Positions 1-11,830 are shown, counted from the first letter of the stretch. The stretch: DNA of 64,000 nucleotides from Pempheris klunzingeri (GCF_042242105.1 NC_092020.1:16088788-16152787); one strand, 5' to 3'. Notes: a model not told the origin generated them from the letters alone. A program made the numbers and translations.

Positions 1-518
1 GTCATTAAATTTTTCCCTCAGTATTTCTGTGGAGTGCTTCCCTGTAGCAGTGTTATGTGTGTAAAAATGTGCACCTAAACAAACCATCACCAAGATAACT
101 GTCTAACAACACAATGTAGCTCTGAGACACAGGCCTCAGGTCCTGGTGACTCTTAACAGTGGAAATGATTGAAGATAAATGTAGTTTATTGGAGAACGCA
201 TGAGGGTACTTTGACTACAGCTGTCCTCTCCACTTTACTCACTGATTTGATTAAATTAATGAAAGTCATTTGACAGAAATTGCGATTGCATGCAAGCATA
301 AAGAGATCATCCAGTTTAGATAAACAGCGAGTGGTAATTATTAAAAATGACTCAGAAGTAGTCATCATATCTATTTCTATCTAATATCTTGTGATCTGTG
401 ATCTGGAGCTGACCGCTTCCTCTGGATGAACTGACCCTTGCTTTTTCTCGTGCTAGCCCAGCCAGATAAAAGTATCAAAGCACTTATTAGAATCCACAGG
501 AAATAGTTTCTACTCTGT

Positions 519-706
519 TGACCTAACCCTAACCCTAACCACAAAGAGACGCAAAACAACCACAGAGATGCTGAACAGTGATAAAAAACAACAAAAAGAT
601 TAAAACTACTAAAAATTGACCACAAGGAGAGACAATATAGCCACAATGAGACTAAAACTAATGAATAGACACAAAGAGACCAAAAGAGACACAAAACAAC
701 AACACA
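519..706. repeat. Telomere-like hexamers followed by a degenerate purine-rich minisatellite
   Basis: About 2.5 copies of the CCCTAA telomere-type hexamer occur near 523-540. They run directly into a degenerate A/G/C-rich tandem array in which units resembling ACAAAGAGACACAAAACAAC recur with changes to about 706. It codes for nothing credible. The unit resembles a minisatellite I remember as widespread in teleosts, which is knowledge rather than something the sequence proves. Confidence 0.6.
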
Positions 707-824
707 CGCATTGTTTACTGTTATTTTGTGTGTCTCTCGTTTTCTCTCTGAGAGGTGCCCCTTTGTTTCACAATCCATCCATACTCAGGACGTGATTCCA
801 TGTTATGTCGTCTCTCTTGCAGTC

Positions 825-2465
825 ATGGCGTTCACGCGGCTGTCTGCCTCGATGCTGCTGGCTTCAGTGATCTTTTTTCTCTACTGGACGTCCTCCTCAG
901 CTCGGTCACATGACCTCCCCTCAGTTGACTTGTCACCCCCCTACAGGGTAAAGAGAGACACGCCTGAAGAAACCAGAGAGAAAGTGGCAACGTCTTTGGA
1001 GGTGATAAAAGATGTACTCGGTGTCATCAAAGAAGGCATTGGAGAACGTGAGACCGAAGCATTGACAGCTGTTATGAAGGGCCTTGCTAACATCGCCAGC
1101 TGGGCGCCAGGCATCGGAAGTCTGGTGGCCTCTCTTATCAGCGTGGTCTTGGCCTTCATCCCTCAGGACGACCCGGTGCTGAACAGGAAGCTGGACTCTC
1201 TCTCCATCCAGATCTCCAACCTTGCAACTGACGTGGAATGGTTCAACTATGCCAGCGTCTACTCTCAAGACGAGGTCTGCATCCTCAATGGCTGGAAGAA
1301 GTTTCGGGTAAATAGTGATTTGGCAAAAAGTGAGGCAGAAAAACTTAGACTGGCAGAGATATTCATCAACTACTATGAGTACACAGGAACTGAAGCCAGT
1401 GTGGCCAACCTCTACCATTACCTGACGATCAGCAGCACGTCTCTCAGTGAAAACCTCAACGTGCTGCTGAGGAAGAAGTTTAAATGTGACATTCGCGAGA
1501 TCGGCAAATATAACATCTACTTCAGCAGCTTGCTGTGGAAGGGCATGGTGCTCAACCAACTCTTCTGGAGACTGATTGGCTTCTACCCATCAGGCAAAGA
1601 AATCGAACACACCCGGATGTTCAAGAACATCTACAGTGCGCAGGCATCAGCGCTGGACTTCTGCCTGGACAAGAAAAACTATAAGCAGTACATAAAGAAG
1701 GATGTGGAGGAAATCAGAGATGCAAGCAGTCCAGACAACACAACAGCCATTGCTGTTAGGGTGAAAGATAGGCTGGACAGCAAGTACAGCTGATACAACT
1801 GGGTGGTGCTGGTGCACGACACAGACGAGAATGAAGATAATGAAGACGTCTTTTACAATATGATGAAATTCACTGGAGCTAAGACCTCCGTCGCTGTGGG
1901 CCACATTCAGAAGACAGAGGATGGAAGTAAAACTACAGTCAAAGATGAGGTGAACAAATGCTTTGAAGACAAAACAAAAGATAGCTCCATTCCATCGCAT
2001 GTGGAACGATGCGATATCGTCAAACTTATAGTAACACGGTGCAGTCCAGAGTCGTATGGTGATCCTGTTGTTAAAGTGATGAACACCAAGAGATCCAGTT
2101 CCAAAAATAACATTGCTAGCATCCCAGATGCCCTGCTGACTCTCAAATGTAGGCATTCCTGGAACGGATATTGGAACGACATCTCTTTCTATTTCTCGAA
2201 AACCCCGGTAAACCCCTGCGATGACTATCCCTGTGAGAATGGAGGACAGTGCAAGAGGCTGCTGGACTCCAGCCAGTACCTGTGCGAGTGTCGTGATGGT
2301 TGGCGTGGACACAGCTGTGAAAAGGCTATGAACCCCAGCGCTGTCCCAGAGATTGACAAAGACAGCACTGTGCCTGACATTACCACCCTCAACAGCAAAC
2401 TGAAGCTGATGGAGGCCAAACTGGGGGAGATTCTCAATGTCCTCAAAAACAAATGTCCTGCTTAG
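825..2465 (+). pseudogene. SE-cephalotoxin-like secreted protein gene, apparently broken (fossil)
   Basis: This belongs to the family annotated in fishes as SE-cephalotoxin-like, named after a cuttlefish salivary protein, and its helical part resembles the rapunzel proteins. Parts in order: an acceptor-like TCTCTCTTGCAG just before the ATG, suggesting an upstream 5'UTR exon; a hydrophobic signal peptide; a dibasic RVKR processing site about 40 codons in; a long mostly helical domain with a glycine-containing hydrophobic hairpin; an EGF-like domain with six cysteines near 2205-2325; and a short C-terminal coiled coil. The body lies in one exon. It looks almost whole but seems to carry about one break, so the break is probably young. 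A non-toxin role in fish is possible. An AATAAA lies near 2767. Family call from memory. Confidence 0.65.
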
Positions 2466-4889
2466 CTACAACTACTAACCAAGTCAAATGAATGAGATAT
2501 GAGAGAAATTAACTACAAAATGTAACAGAGAAAACAATTCTATGATCATAGAGTCATAGAGTGTGTGGGAAACACAGCAGGTTGAAATACATTCAAAAGT
2601 CGAAACTAATTTCCTTTAATATATGAATAATCAAGGTTATTAAAGTGACAACAGAATTTTTAAATTACTCTGATGGTACCTGAAGTTCATTGCAGTGTAA
2701 CTCTGTTGCTCTTCATGCAACCACGAAATGGTGCTAATGTAACAGCAAACATTTAAATACATTTGAAATAAAATGTTCAAATAACAAATGAGCTCATTTT
2801 TGTACACACTCATCTGTCTCACTGGTCACAGGCAGGTGTGATTACACTCAGCCTGTGCAATCACTTTATGCATAATTGCTGGATAAAAAGCAAAGAAATC
2901 AGCATCACTGTATTGATTGTCGATCAGGTTGTGTTTCAGATCATTATACACAACAGAAAATATAGTTACGAATACTTTAATCCATTACCGCTAATAGAAC
3001 CCCCTAAATCCCACACACTGAATCTTTAGAAGTATCAGAGGTAAACATGCTCTTTCTGCAGAAAAATGGCCTCATGTATATCTGAGAAGAATATAGGAGG
3101 AAAACTCATCTTCAGACGTTCATGTTTAGAAGAGAAGGCAGAAGTCCACTCAATGGCTCATGTATACATATTTGAACACACAGTGACCCTGCAGTCATTA
3201 ATGTATGTATGAACTTGGTTTATTTAATCTATTTGTTTTGCATTTTTAATGTTCCAGTCATTTAAATTTAGCTGGCCAGAAGTAGACTGAACTTCTCAAC
3301 TTCAACAAGGCAAAATTATCAGTCGGTGTTGATCTATATAGACGTACTTTTTTCAAAGTTTTACTTTTGTAAAAGATGAGACAACATTCTTTCATAATGA
3401 GAAGCTTTTTATTTGACAAACAGGACAAAAACATGAATGTGAGTGAGCACAAACAGATATAAGAGGTAAAAAGCAAGACCATTGTCAATTATAATACAAA
3501 AACATTTCCTATCTTACAATTCATTTCATCGCTGTCTCATCTCCCTTTACTTCAGATTTCTCACTCCGCTGTCTGTGTGTCATTACAACCACTTGGATCA
3601 ATGATAACAGGAGAGAAGTTCAGAAACAACTTCGAATCATTTGTTTTAAAAACTCAGCAAAGTCGGTAACTTCTTTCCTCTTCACTGACCCTTTTGGGCT
3701 CCGCATGAATCTCACTCAATATGAAAACTACCACAGATCCTTGAAGGTTTACATCCTAATTCTACAAGTATCATTGGTGAGGATTTGACTGCTTCATTAA
3801 TGCCCCGAAAGCGGCTGTGTCCAGACAAACAGCATCATAATGACAATCGTCACAGGAAGAGAGAGGGTCAGCAGTGATTTTTCCGTTACACAACAGAACA
3901 TTCGGGTCATGCTCACACAGTGAGCCCGTTTGACGTACATGGTGGCTCAGTCGCACGCTCACCACATGCTTCACAATAAAAGCACTGCAGTGCTGCATCT
4001 GACTATTACACTCAAACAGTCAGCAAAAATGTATCCTCTCTGATGAGGACACAACTGTGCAAAATGTCAGACTCTTGCAGAAATGTAAACAACCATGCAT
4101 ATTAAATATATTCACAACAGACTGTAGGAGTAAACACCGACCAGCTGCTAGTGGTCAAATGACGAAGATAAGCAGAAGCTTCAAAATAACACTGTGTTTA
4201 TTAGATCTGATGAGTGTTTGTTTTCCTCCCCTAAAATCCCTTTTTTTTGTTGAGGTTAGTCCCAGTTAGAGCCTCTTATGTATCACCATTACAGTGGAGT
4301 CACAGAAAAATAAATTCCAGCACGATGCAGCTTGTTTAACATCACGTAGTGCTGCTCTGAGGATATTTCCAGAATCCTTTAAGACTCTTCAGACCATATA
4401 GATGAAAAATATTCAATCTGCTGCCCAATAAAAAAGATGTTAAACCAGTTTTCTATACTGGATTTCTTAATTCAAACAAAAACATTTAGCTTGAAATGAT
4501 ACTCGTCCTCGCATAATTTGTACACCAAAATTAAAAACCTTCATCATTTATATCCATATGTTATGATGTTACTATTATTTTATGTTTTCATGCACAATAT
4601 TGTATTTATTTCAAAGAGATAAGCAATGCTGCAACAGAATGGGAAGAACAGGAAAAGCTCACATTATTTCATCAAGTGACACTAGACACAGAGTTAGAGA
4701 GTTTTTTTGTTTTAGAAAAATAGGTGCTTATTTCAGTGACTCAAATGTAATACATACGTAAGAAACTGGGGCTAAGTTGTGGTGTCACTGTGAGTCGATG
4801 GTCGCTTGAGTGAGGCAGGGCAAAGCAGGATGGCAGTGTAAGGTAATGTACGGGATGTTGGCCCTGCTCAGACATCATTATATGATACG
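2466..4889. other. Intergenic stretch, no gene seen
   Basis: This is AT-rich single-copy-looking DNA between the SE-cephalotoxin-like gene and the 3' side of tmem179. Open frames here are short, on both strands, and show no family resemblance. The left 300 bases probably hold the 3' untranslated end of the upstream gene, with an AATAAA near 2767. The right part may hold the 3'UTR of tmem179, but I could not pick its polyadenylation site. Confidence 0.5.
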
Positions 4890-5178
4890 GCCTGACTGAT
4901 ACTGACGTTTTGAGATTAAAAAAATTTGATATATCGGCTGATATTCTTAACATGGAAGAGATAAAAAAGATTTTTAAAAGTTCTCCTTAAATTTGGCTGT
5001 CAAAGAATTGTGATCTATTTTAGATTATATACCCTAAAAATAAACTTGTCAGTGCTCTCTGGAGGAGAAACTATATCAGTGAGTCTCTAAATGACCTAAA
5101 ACATAAAATGTCTTTGGCATTTATACACTGACATTTTTCATTACTTATCAGCTGACATGTATGATTGATCAGTCAGGC
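4890..5178. mobile_element. 289-bp MITE with perfect 11-bp terminal inverted repeats
   Basis: GCCTGACTGAT at 4890-4900 is the exact reverse complement of ATCAGTCAGGC at 5168-5178. Inside is the GATATATCGGCTGATAT type of sequence that I know from a teleost MITE family. An internal stretch near 5050-5090 (CAGTGCTCTCTGG followed by a gap and AAACTAT) recurs at 45250-45280, so a second, more decayed member is present. There is no coding capacity. Confidence 0.7.
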
Positions 5179-5347
5179 TCTGTTACACAAGATGATGAAT
5201 TATATCAAAATATAAACATGCCCTAAACCAGATTTACATGTCCACATTCTACATGCAGTAGGAAGAACTGTAGAGTGGGAAAAAATGAGATTCAAAACTA
5301 CACTTGGACAGTGTGTCGTCTTATATCACTACCTCAGACAGTCTCCG

Positions 5348-8300
5348 TTAGACTAAGATGGTGGGTGTTGCTGGAGGATGAGGAGGTGAGGGGGAGCCGC
5401 TGTCAGATGGACTGTGTCCCAGCAGCAGCTCCTTCTCTCGGGGAAGACAAGGCCCGCTGATGTGCTGGCTGTGGGAGTGGTAGAGTCGCAAGAAAGCCAG
5501 GATGGACTGGACCATCCACAGAGCTGTGACACACCACAGAGACGCCTGAGGACAGAGGGATGGGCCGATTAAACGTACAGTCACACTTAAACCAAGTAAA
5601 CTGAAGAGCTACTGTATGTGCGTATTACATAAAGGCTGTGAATGCTGATGTGTGTGTGTGTTTCTAGGCTGCCAAGAAATCCAGTTTTCTGGTTTAAATA
5701 GATCTGGTATTGGACTAAGGATCGGGGCACCATCTTTCTTTGCAAGAGCCAGAAAAAGAGCTACACCCATGGCAAAAAAGTGAAGGAAGTGTCACTAGGA
5801 TCAGTGTGGATGAGACTGACACAGCTGTAAAGGTTATTGTAGGTCGACTTATGGAAATAATAACTCTTATATTGCCATATTTCTTTGATGGCTGTGATAA
5901 ACACTAAGTTAAATCAGCTTACATTAATACAACGTCCGACCGGATAATGTGGTGAAACAAAAGGTGGATTCAGTCTCAGATCAGCTGTGGCTAGTTCCAC
6001 TTAAATCAGGGGTGTCCAAACTACGGCCCGCGGGCCAACTGCGGCCCGTGCTCCAATTTTCATTGGCCCGCAGGAAATTCTAAAAATGTTTTGTAATACG
6101 CCCACACATGGAACCTGCGCTGGACTGTGTTGTACTTCTTAGTCTCACCACTAGGTGGAGTAACTGTCTTGAACGAGGCAGCTTCTCTATAAAATGAGTA
6201 ATAGAAGAAGAAATTTGCTACAGGTGACCCAAAATGGCGGGATTAAGGAAACGTAAGAGAGCAAGTGAGTGTAGAAAGTTTCAGACGCGGTGTGCGATGA
6301 GAGCACAGCTAATAACTAATGAAGATCACTTCTGCATTACGGAGGAGCTGCTTGATGTTAGCAGTCTAAAGAGCACCACGACGGGTGAGGATGTTTTTGA
6401 AGCTGTGCCAGATGCAGTTGGCATGATCGGAGTTAAATGGGACGAGTTGTGTGGAGGTGCGACGGATGGGGCTCCAGCTGGGACAGGTGAGCGCAAAGGA
6501 ATCTACGGTGTCCGCCGAGGGGCAAGAAAGTGGAGGTAAGGCTGTTGATTCGAGCACCAGGGCTCTAGCACAGACTATTTCAAGCTTCCCTCTCTGATGC
6601 TGATGCTGGTGCTGTGGGAGGCGTAGGGGCTAAATCGTGGCTCTGTGCTGCAGCGGTTTTATTCCCTGAGATCAGAAATGGGCCTGTGCTCATGAAGAGA
6701 AGGACCTCTTCATGAGCTCAGTGACCCTCTCTGGTTGGCATGTTTAGTGGATCTCACTGATCACCTGAACACACTGAACAAGAGCCTACAAGGCAAAGAC
6801 CAGCTTGTACCACAACTAATAAATGAAAGCCCACTAATGGAAAGGCTGTTTTTTTCTTGAATCATATTCAGTTATCAAGCAGAATTTACCTACATTTGAT
6901 TGATTTTCCAACTTTAATCCACTAGAGGTGAGGCGATATACATCACCTCTAGTGGATTAAAGTTAGCAGCATAGCTCACTTCTAGTAAGTGGCCCAGCCC
7001 TTTGTATGTTTTTCTGTATGTGGGCCTCAGTGAAAAAAGTTTGGACACCCCTGACTTGAATCAATACGACGAAAAATTCATTTAATTTGATCAACTTCAA
7101 ATTCGTGTACCAGGAGCTTCAGTATTTGGAGTAAGTAGCTGGTGAAAAGCAGTAAGTTACAGATGGTTACATACATCTAATTAATATTTAATATATTCTG
7201 CTGCTCATCTTATTTTGTAGCTACAGATTGTGACCATTAAACACTGTAGTGTTTCGGACCTCACAGCATACAGAAGGTGATAAGACATCTTTGAATTGTA
7301 GTTATTTTAGCCTTTAGTTACTTAAAGTTACTACTACCTGTTTTTACACGTCTGTTTACCTAAAATATTAATAATCACGAAGGAAAAAAGAAAATCTGTG
7401 TCTTACTGACACAGTCCCAAAACAGTTAACATACAATGACAGTTTTACACCCAGTGTAAAGTGAATTATCTGTTGGTACTTTGCTTGTTTAAGCTGTTTT
7501 GTGAGTGCTTTCTGCTGTATACAATGTGTGAGCGCTCGTACCTGTGCCATACTGAGCTCCGTGTAGAAAGAGGACGTCTCCACGTCCAGGTAAAGTGGAA
7601 CAGACTGAGACTCTGCACAGCTGAGCACAAACAAATATGAAGGGATAAGACATGGATCACCAACCACACACAATGGTCACAAATATCAGCCTGTTACACA
7701 GTAAAAAAAAAGACACTGTCTGCTGTGACATTTTATCAGTACAATATCAACACTGGATCAAGAGTTGTGAGGATTTATCACTTAAGCTGGGCCATTTGAA
7801 GTTGTAAACCCTGAGATGATACAAATGTGACACTTGCTTTAATATCTGTGGTTGTATTGAGGATGATATCATGTATTTAGTTTCCCGGATTTCCTCAAAA
7901 CAGAGACTAATCTTGTTAATACTGTATCCGAATATATTAACAACACTGTAGTTTAAAATTACATGCCCCATGACAGAGGATTTTATCAATATCAGTAAAC
8001 CTTCTGGTATCAGACATAAAAATATGTTACTAGTATTGGTAACTATATCAGAATTTTGCAGTGTTTGCAGCACCTGTATGTAACCTTGATGTATTCATTA
8101 ACTGCAGGTTGATCAGTTTGAGTTTTTGAGTTTTGAGTAGATTGTTTTGTAGATTTTTATTGGACAGAATTGTTAAAACATCTGCACCAAACTTCATAAC
8201 TGCAGTAAAAAGTTAACTTCACTGGAGGAAACAAATAAACTGCAAAGAAGTTAAAAATAAATAGACTTTATTAATATTAATATCAGCAGGAGACGGCTCC

Positions 8301-9923
8301 ATGGACCTGGCTTTTAACTTAACTGACAGATCACCATGTAACTCTTACATTAAACATAGCCATACAGGATGCTCCACCATATGACTTTTATTGTTGGATA
8401 ATGTACCTGTATGGCCGTGTGTTGTGATCAGTCACAGTGTCACACCAGGAGACGAGTCCCAGAGACAAGATAACACTGGCCCCTCCAGACAGGAACAGCA
8501 CACACACACTCAGCAGCACCGTCAGGAAGGATGAAAACAGGGTGCTGAGCAGAAAGACAGATTACAACCATCAGGAATGTGGCACTTTACATAAAAACAG
8601 AGACTAAAAGCTTTATGTTGGCTACACATGCCCTGTAAAGCTGAAACGATGGGAAATATCAATGTGCACAAATTATTTGAATTTCATAAACAAATTAATC
8701 ATTAGACCTCTTATACCCACAAAAGCTGTGATGAGGTGCGTGTTAAACTTTGGGGAGGAGGAATGCTGTTTTAGATTACTGTAGGCATCTCTATAGACAT
8801 ATTATCAATCTATTTCTGCTTGAATATAAATGCATAATCATTAGGAGCAAAATACATACATTGGACATAATTATATATTTGTCAACACTTGCTGTTGTTA
8901 CAGTAAGACACATAGTCTATCAACACTAGTCCATAAAATACATTTAAAATAGTACTTAAAATAGTATCTCTATTACTACCAATACACTACTACTGATGAG
9001 GCAACTGGTCTGGTACTGCTACTGTAGTACCAGTGTTGGAAGAAGTACTAAGATCTTTAACTTAAGTAAAAATAACAATATTACAGTGTAAAAATACACG
9101 GTTAGAAGTAGTGCATCCAAAATCTTACACAAGTACATTTTCAGTATCAGTACGAGCATCACAATATCAGGGCACTCAAAGAAAATGTGCTCATTATGCA
9201 GAATGGTCCATTTCGAAATAACTGGATTATATTACTTTATTACAATAACTGATGCATTAATGTGTACATCACTTTAATGTTGCAGTTTGTACAGGTGTGG
9301 TTATGTTTGATTACTGCTGGGTAGTTTACCTTTAAGTATAATACTGTAGTAGCTTATTTAAATTTTGTATCATTACATTAAATTGTAGCTCGTGCTTTAA
9401 AGTAAGTGTACATCAAATCACTATATTCAACCTGCTAAATGTAGCGATTTAATAGTGTATGTCAAATGTGTGCTTAGGTACAGTACTTGCACTTAGTTTA
9501 TTACTACAAGTCCCACTACTACTACTACCACACAGACACTGCAGTGGTTGAAGTAGCTGCACTGTGTTGAAATAGGTCAGTGATGCAGTGACGGACTCAC
9601 TCGTCATGTCGTCCGTGCAGATAGAAGAGGCTCCTCCATCCCTGCGCTGCACCGTACAGCACCGTGAAAATGCCGACAAACGTGGCGAACTGGCAGGCTG
9701 CCGGTGGGCCCCACTGCTGCACCACCAGGTGAGAGACGTCTCCCGGCTGCCCCGTCAGCTCGGGCCGGCTCTCCGTCCTCCAGTAGCCGGCGGAGAAGAG
9801 CGCGCAGCGGCCTTTGAAAGCGGAGCCGTTGAGAGCCATGGGGACGACAACCAGCAAGCCCGCCACGACCGATAGGGCGTGAGCCGCACAGTGGGCCAGC
9901 AGCAACCGCCGGTCCAGCTCCAT
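5348..9923 (-). CDS. tmem179: Transmembrane protein 179 (four coding exons)
   Basis: Coding exons on the minus strand are 9601-9923, 8407-8544, 7542-7620 and 5348-5545. All introns are GT-AG and the phases add up to 738 nt, 245 aa (human about 233 aa). Diagnostic stretches match TMEM179: QQWGPPAACQF (residues 69-79) after an extracellular GRC loop, SWCDTVTD (140-147), SSFYTELSMAQ (170-180) and REKELLL (216-222). Four hydrophobic segments lie at about 10-30, 77-95, 109-138 and 181-200, so it is a four-pass membrane protein with a Ser/Pro-rich C-terminal tail. Its molecular function is not established; the family is known mainly for neural expression. The ATG is the first in a GC-rich 5' region. 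The last intron carries a hAT relic (6007-7053). Confidence 0.92.
6007..7053 (+). mobile_element. Internally deleted hAT transposon (GTF2IRD2/ZBED-type transposase relic)
   Basis: The ends are CAGGGGTGTCCAAACT at 6007-6022 and its reverse complement at 7038-7053. The flanks ACTTAAAT (5999-6006) and ACTTGAAT (7054-7061) form an 8-bp target duplication with one mismatch, as expected of hAT elements. Inside are decayed plus-strand transposase pieces: SECRKFQTR near 6265, STTTGEDVFEAV and VKWDELCGGATDGAPA in 6370-6480, and DLTDHLNTLNKSLQGKDQL near 6750-6810. These resemble the hAT-derived domain of GTF2IRD2-like proteins. About 1.05 kb remains, far less than an autonomous copy, and frames are disrupted. 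It sits in the last intron of tmem179 on the opposite strand. Confidence 0.88.
6910..6964. repeat. Perfect 22-bp inverted repeat with 11-nt loop inside the hAT relic
   Basis: The left arm 6910-6931 and right arm 6943-6964 are exact reverse complements around an 11-nt spacer (6932-6942). The arms centre on CCACTAGAGGTGA and TCACCTCTAGTGG. The stem lies near the 3' end of the hAT relic. It may have arisen by template-switch duplication during internal deletion, which is inference. Confidence 0.9.
9031..9430 (+). mobile_element. Non-autonomous repeat, 'GTGTTGGAAGAAGTA' family (copy 1)
   Basis: It begins CAGTGTTGGAAGAAGTACT and continues with runs of AAGTAAAAAT and AAATCTTACACAAGTAC. I recognise this as the start of a very common teleost DNA-element family rich in AAGTAC motifs. 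Decayed relatives lie at 30838-31135 (opposite orientation), 55985-56310 and 58451-58760. It sits in the first intron of tmem179. The right end is blurred. Confidence 0.6.
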
Positions 9924-10170
9924 AGTTGACGTAAAAGCTGAGACTAAACAGTGAACGTGTTCACGTTGTTAGAAAATATCGAGAAATATCTGCACATGCC
10001 CGGTTACTCCCCATGTACAGGCTAGCGGTGGCGGCGGGTCTTTAAAGCTGTCAGGGCGGGGACAGAACGACAGAACGACAGAACGCCGCTCCGCATTGCA
10101 ACCGTTACACAACGTTCTATGTCATTCGGAGGTATCACTCCGCGGCAAAGTGCAGGAACCAAAACTGTTT
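9924..10170 (-). promoter_or_regulatory. Probable tmem179 promoter and 5'UTR
   Basis: This is a CpG-containing block directly upstream of the tmem179 ATG, with GGCGGCGGGTC-type sequence and short repeats of CAGAACGA near 10065-10083. No TATA box is evident. It is assigned from position and composition only. Confidence 0.45.
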
Positions 10171-10559
10171 GTTATGTGGAAAAGGAAGTGACCCTCACTA
10201 GATGACTGTGGGAGAACATGTTGAGGCTGTTACTATTCCAGCCCCTCCAGTTTTGGATTTGATTTGATTTATTAGAGAACTTAATTTAAAGGAAAACTAC
10301 AGTTCTGCCGCAGCAAAAGTGTTTACATTAAAGAAAAAGTCAGGATAACACAAAAAAGCCTGGTGGCGTGTGCAGAGGAGGAGTCAATACAGCAGATCTG
10401 AAATGGCAAGAATGACAAAGTCATTTATCAAAAACAATAATACAACACACTCAACAGATTATTGACGGTATTAACTATGTAACTCACCAATTCAGTGTTT
10501 CATAAAAACATTAAACGTAAAAACACTGAAAATATCGATATTAATTTACAACCATCTTT

Positions 10560-10990
10560 ACCTTTAGAATACATACACATCTGGGTCTGTCCATAATAAC
10601 AAACATAATCTATAACTGAACAAACTAAGAAAATAAACTAAGAGACCCTGTACAGACATAATATCACACTATAGATACCCTCTGAGCCACTTCTTAAGAG
10701 CCAGTTTGAAACCTCCAACCTCATCCTCAAGATTTTAAGATGTCCTGGCAAACTATTCCACAGATTTACTGCCATGTACAAAAAAGTTTCCTTCCCCATG
10801 TTACTCTTAAATTTAGGAGACACAAAGTTGGTAGAACTGCCCCTTGTGGAATAGACATGAACATCCCTCACCTGATGAAGTAATTTATAAGGTATTGCAG
10901 GACAGCGCCGTGCACAGTCTTATGAATCATGCACAATTCTATCTGAGAGACTCTTTCCTGTACTTTCAACCACCCAAGGATCTCAAAATG
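10560..10990 (-). mobile_element. 3' fragment of a LINE (non-LTR retrotransposon)
   Basis: The minus strand encodes a peptide of the kind found at the C-terminal end of LINE reverse-transcriptase ORFs: a STRGSSTNFVSPK stretch, then NMGKETFLYMAVNLWNSLP and a short tail ending near 10638. Further upstream on the same strand, around 10890-10950, is a reading resembling MIHKTVHGAVLQYLI in another frame, so the copy is decayed. The LWNSLP box is typical of Jockey/CR1/L2-like LINEs; the clade is not resolved. The 5' part, including the catalytic core, is missing, as in most 5'-truncated LINE copies. Confidence 0.72.
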
Positions 10991-10999
10991 AAAACAATC

Positions 11000-11555
11000 A
11001 AGGTGAGTTCTTATGGGGAATATCATCATTTAATTCAGAGCACACGAATATAACAATATAACATAATGTAAAGAATAATATTATGTCAATACCAGAGTAT
11101 TACAGTGGGCTAAGAATAATCAGCGCTAATGAGCAGAAAAAGTTGAATAGTCAGAAACACACAGAAACCATTAGAAACAAAAACAAAGCAAACATTTATT
11201 AAAGTGGAAAATTAAATATGTGGGTGTAGTGATTATCAATCTTAAAAGAAGGAATTCAAGAAAAGGGAAATTTAATTTATCTGCCGCAGATCTACTAATA
11301 TACTAGATCACATAAGATCAGAACCATACCAGAAACAAACAAAATCATCACAAACAGACAAGCAAACAGGGCAAAAGACAAACAATCTCCTGGTTATTAT
11401 TAAATCAAAATAAAAAATACTCTCTAGTCTGTAATTATTATTACTATTATTGGTAGTTATTATCATTTCAAAACCATTCATTTCCACCACAGGTAGATCC
11501 AGTCGTCAGATCTAGTTATAAAGTGCAGGAAAAAAAAAAGTGTCAAGAGGATCAC
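11000..11555. other. AT-rich intergenic stretch, nothing recognised
   Basis: Low-complexity AT-rich DNA between the LINE fragment and the GC-richer block at 11560. Short open frames on both strands have no recognisable content. Confidence 0.5.
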
Positions 11556-11559
11556 TCCC

Positions 11560-11830
11560 ACTCTGTAGACTGTGAGGTCGGCTAACTATTTATCAGAGTG
11601 AAATATCTTCTATATAAACGATCTTTGGTGCGATACTATAAATTCCTCCAGCAGTGACGTAGTCGCGGCGACGTCACGTCTGTTTTTGCCAACTGGCCTC
11701 TTTTTATCAGCGCGTGCTAAAGAGGATTTAAGGACCCTGCAAACAGACCGATTATCTGGATGATCTCATTGATGTGGGGCCTGATCAATGGCGCTAATCA
11801 GCATGCTTCTCAGACTTAGTGCTGTGTGGG
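11560..11830. promoter_or_regulatory. Candidate cis-regulatory block with paired CRE-type half sites
   Basis: This compact block differs from its AT-rich flanks. GTGACGT (11654-11660) and ACGTCAC (11671-11677) are inverted around a CG-rich 10-nt spacer. A dense stretch at about 11745-11810 contains GATTATCTGGATGATC, CATTGATGTGG and TGATCAATGGCGCTAATCAG, resembling clustered homeodomain/TALE-type sites. It lies between divergently transcribed tmem179 and hs6st2, about 2 kb from either. Function is inferred from composition only. Confidence 0.35.

Noticed and set aside
933-1559. A 208-codon minus-strand open frame
   Set aside because: It is antisense to the SE-cephalotoxin-like coding sequence and its peptide has no family features.
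10844-11053. A plus-strand open frame
   Set aside because: It is the complement of the LINE fragment read on the minus strand.
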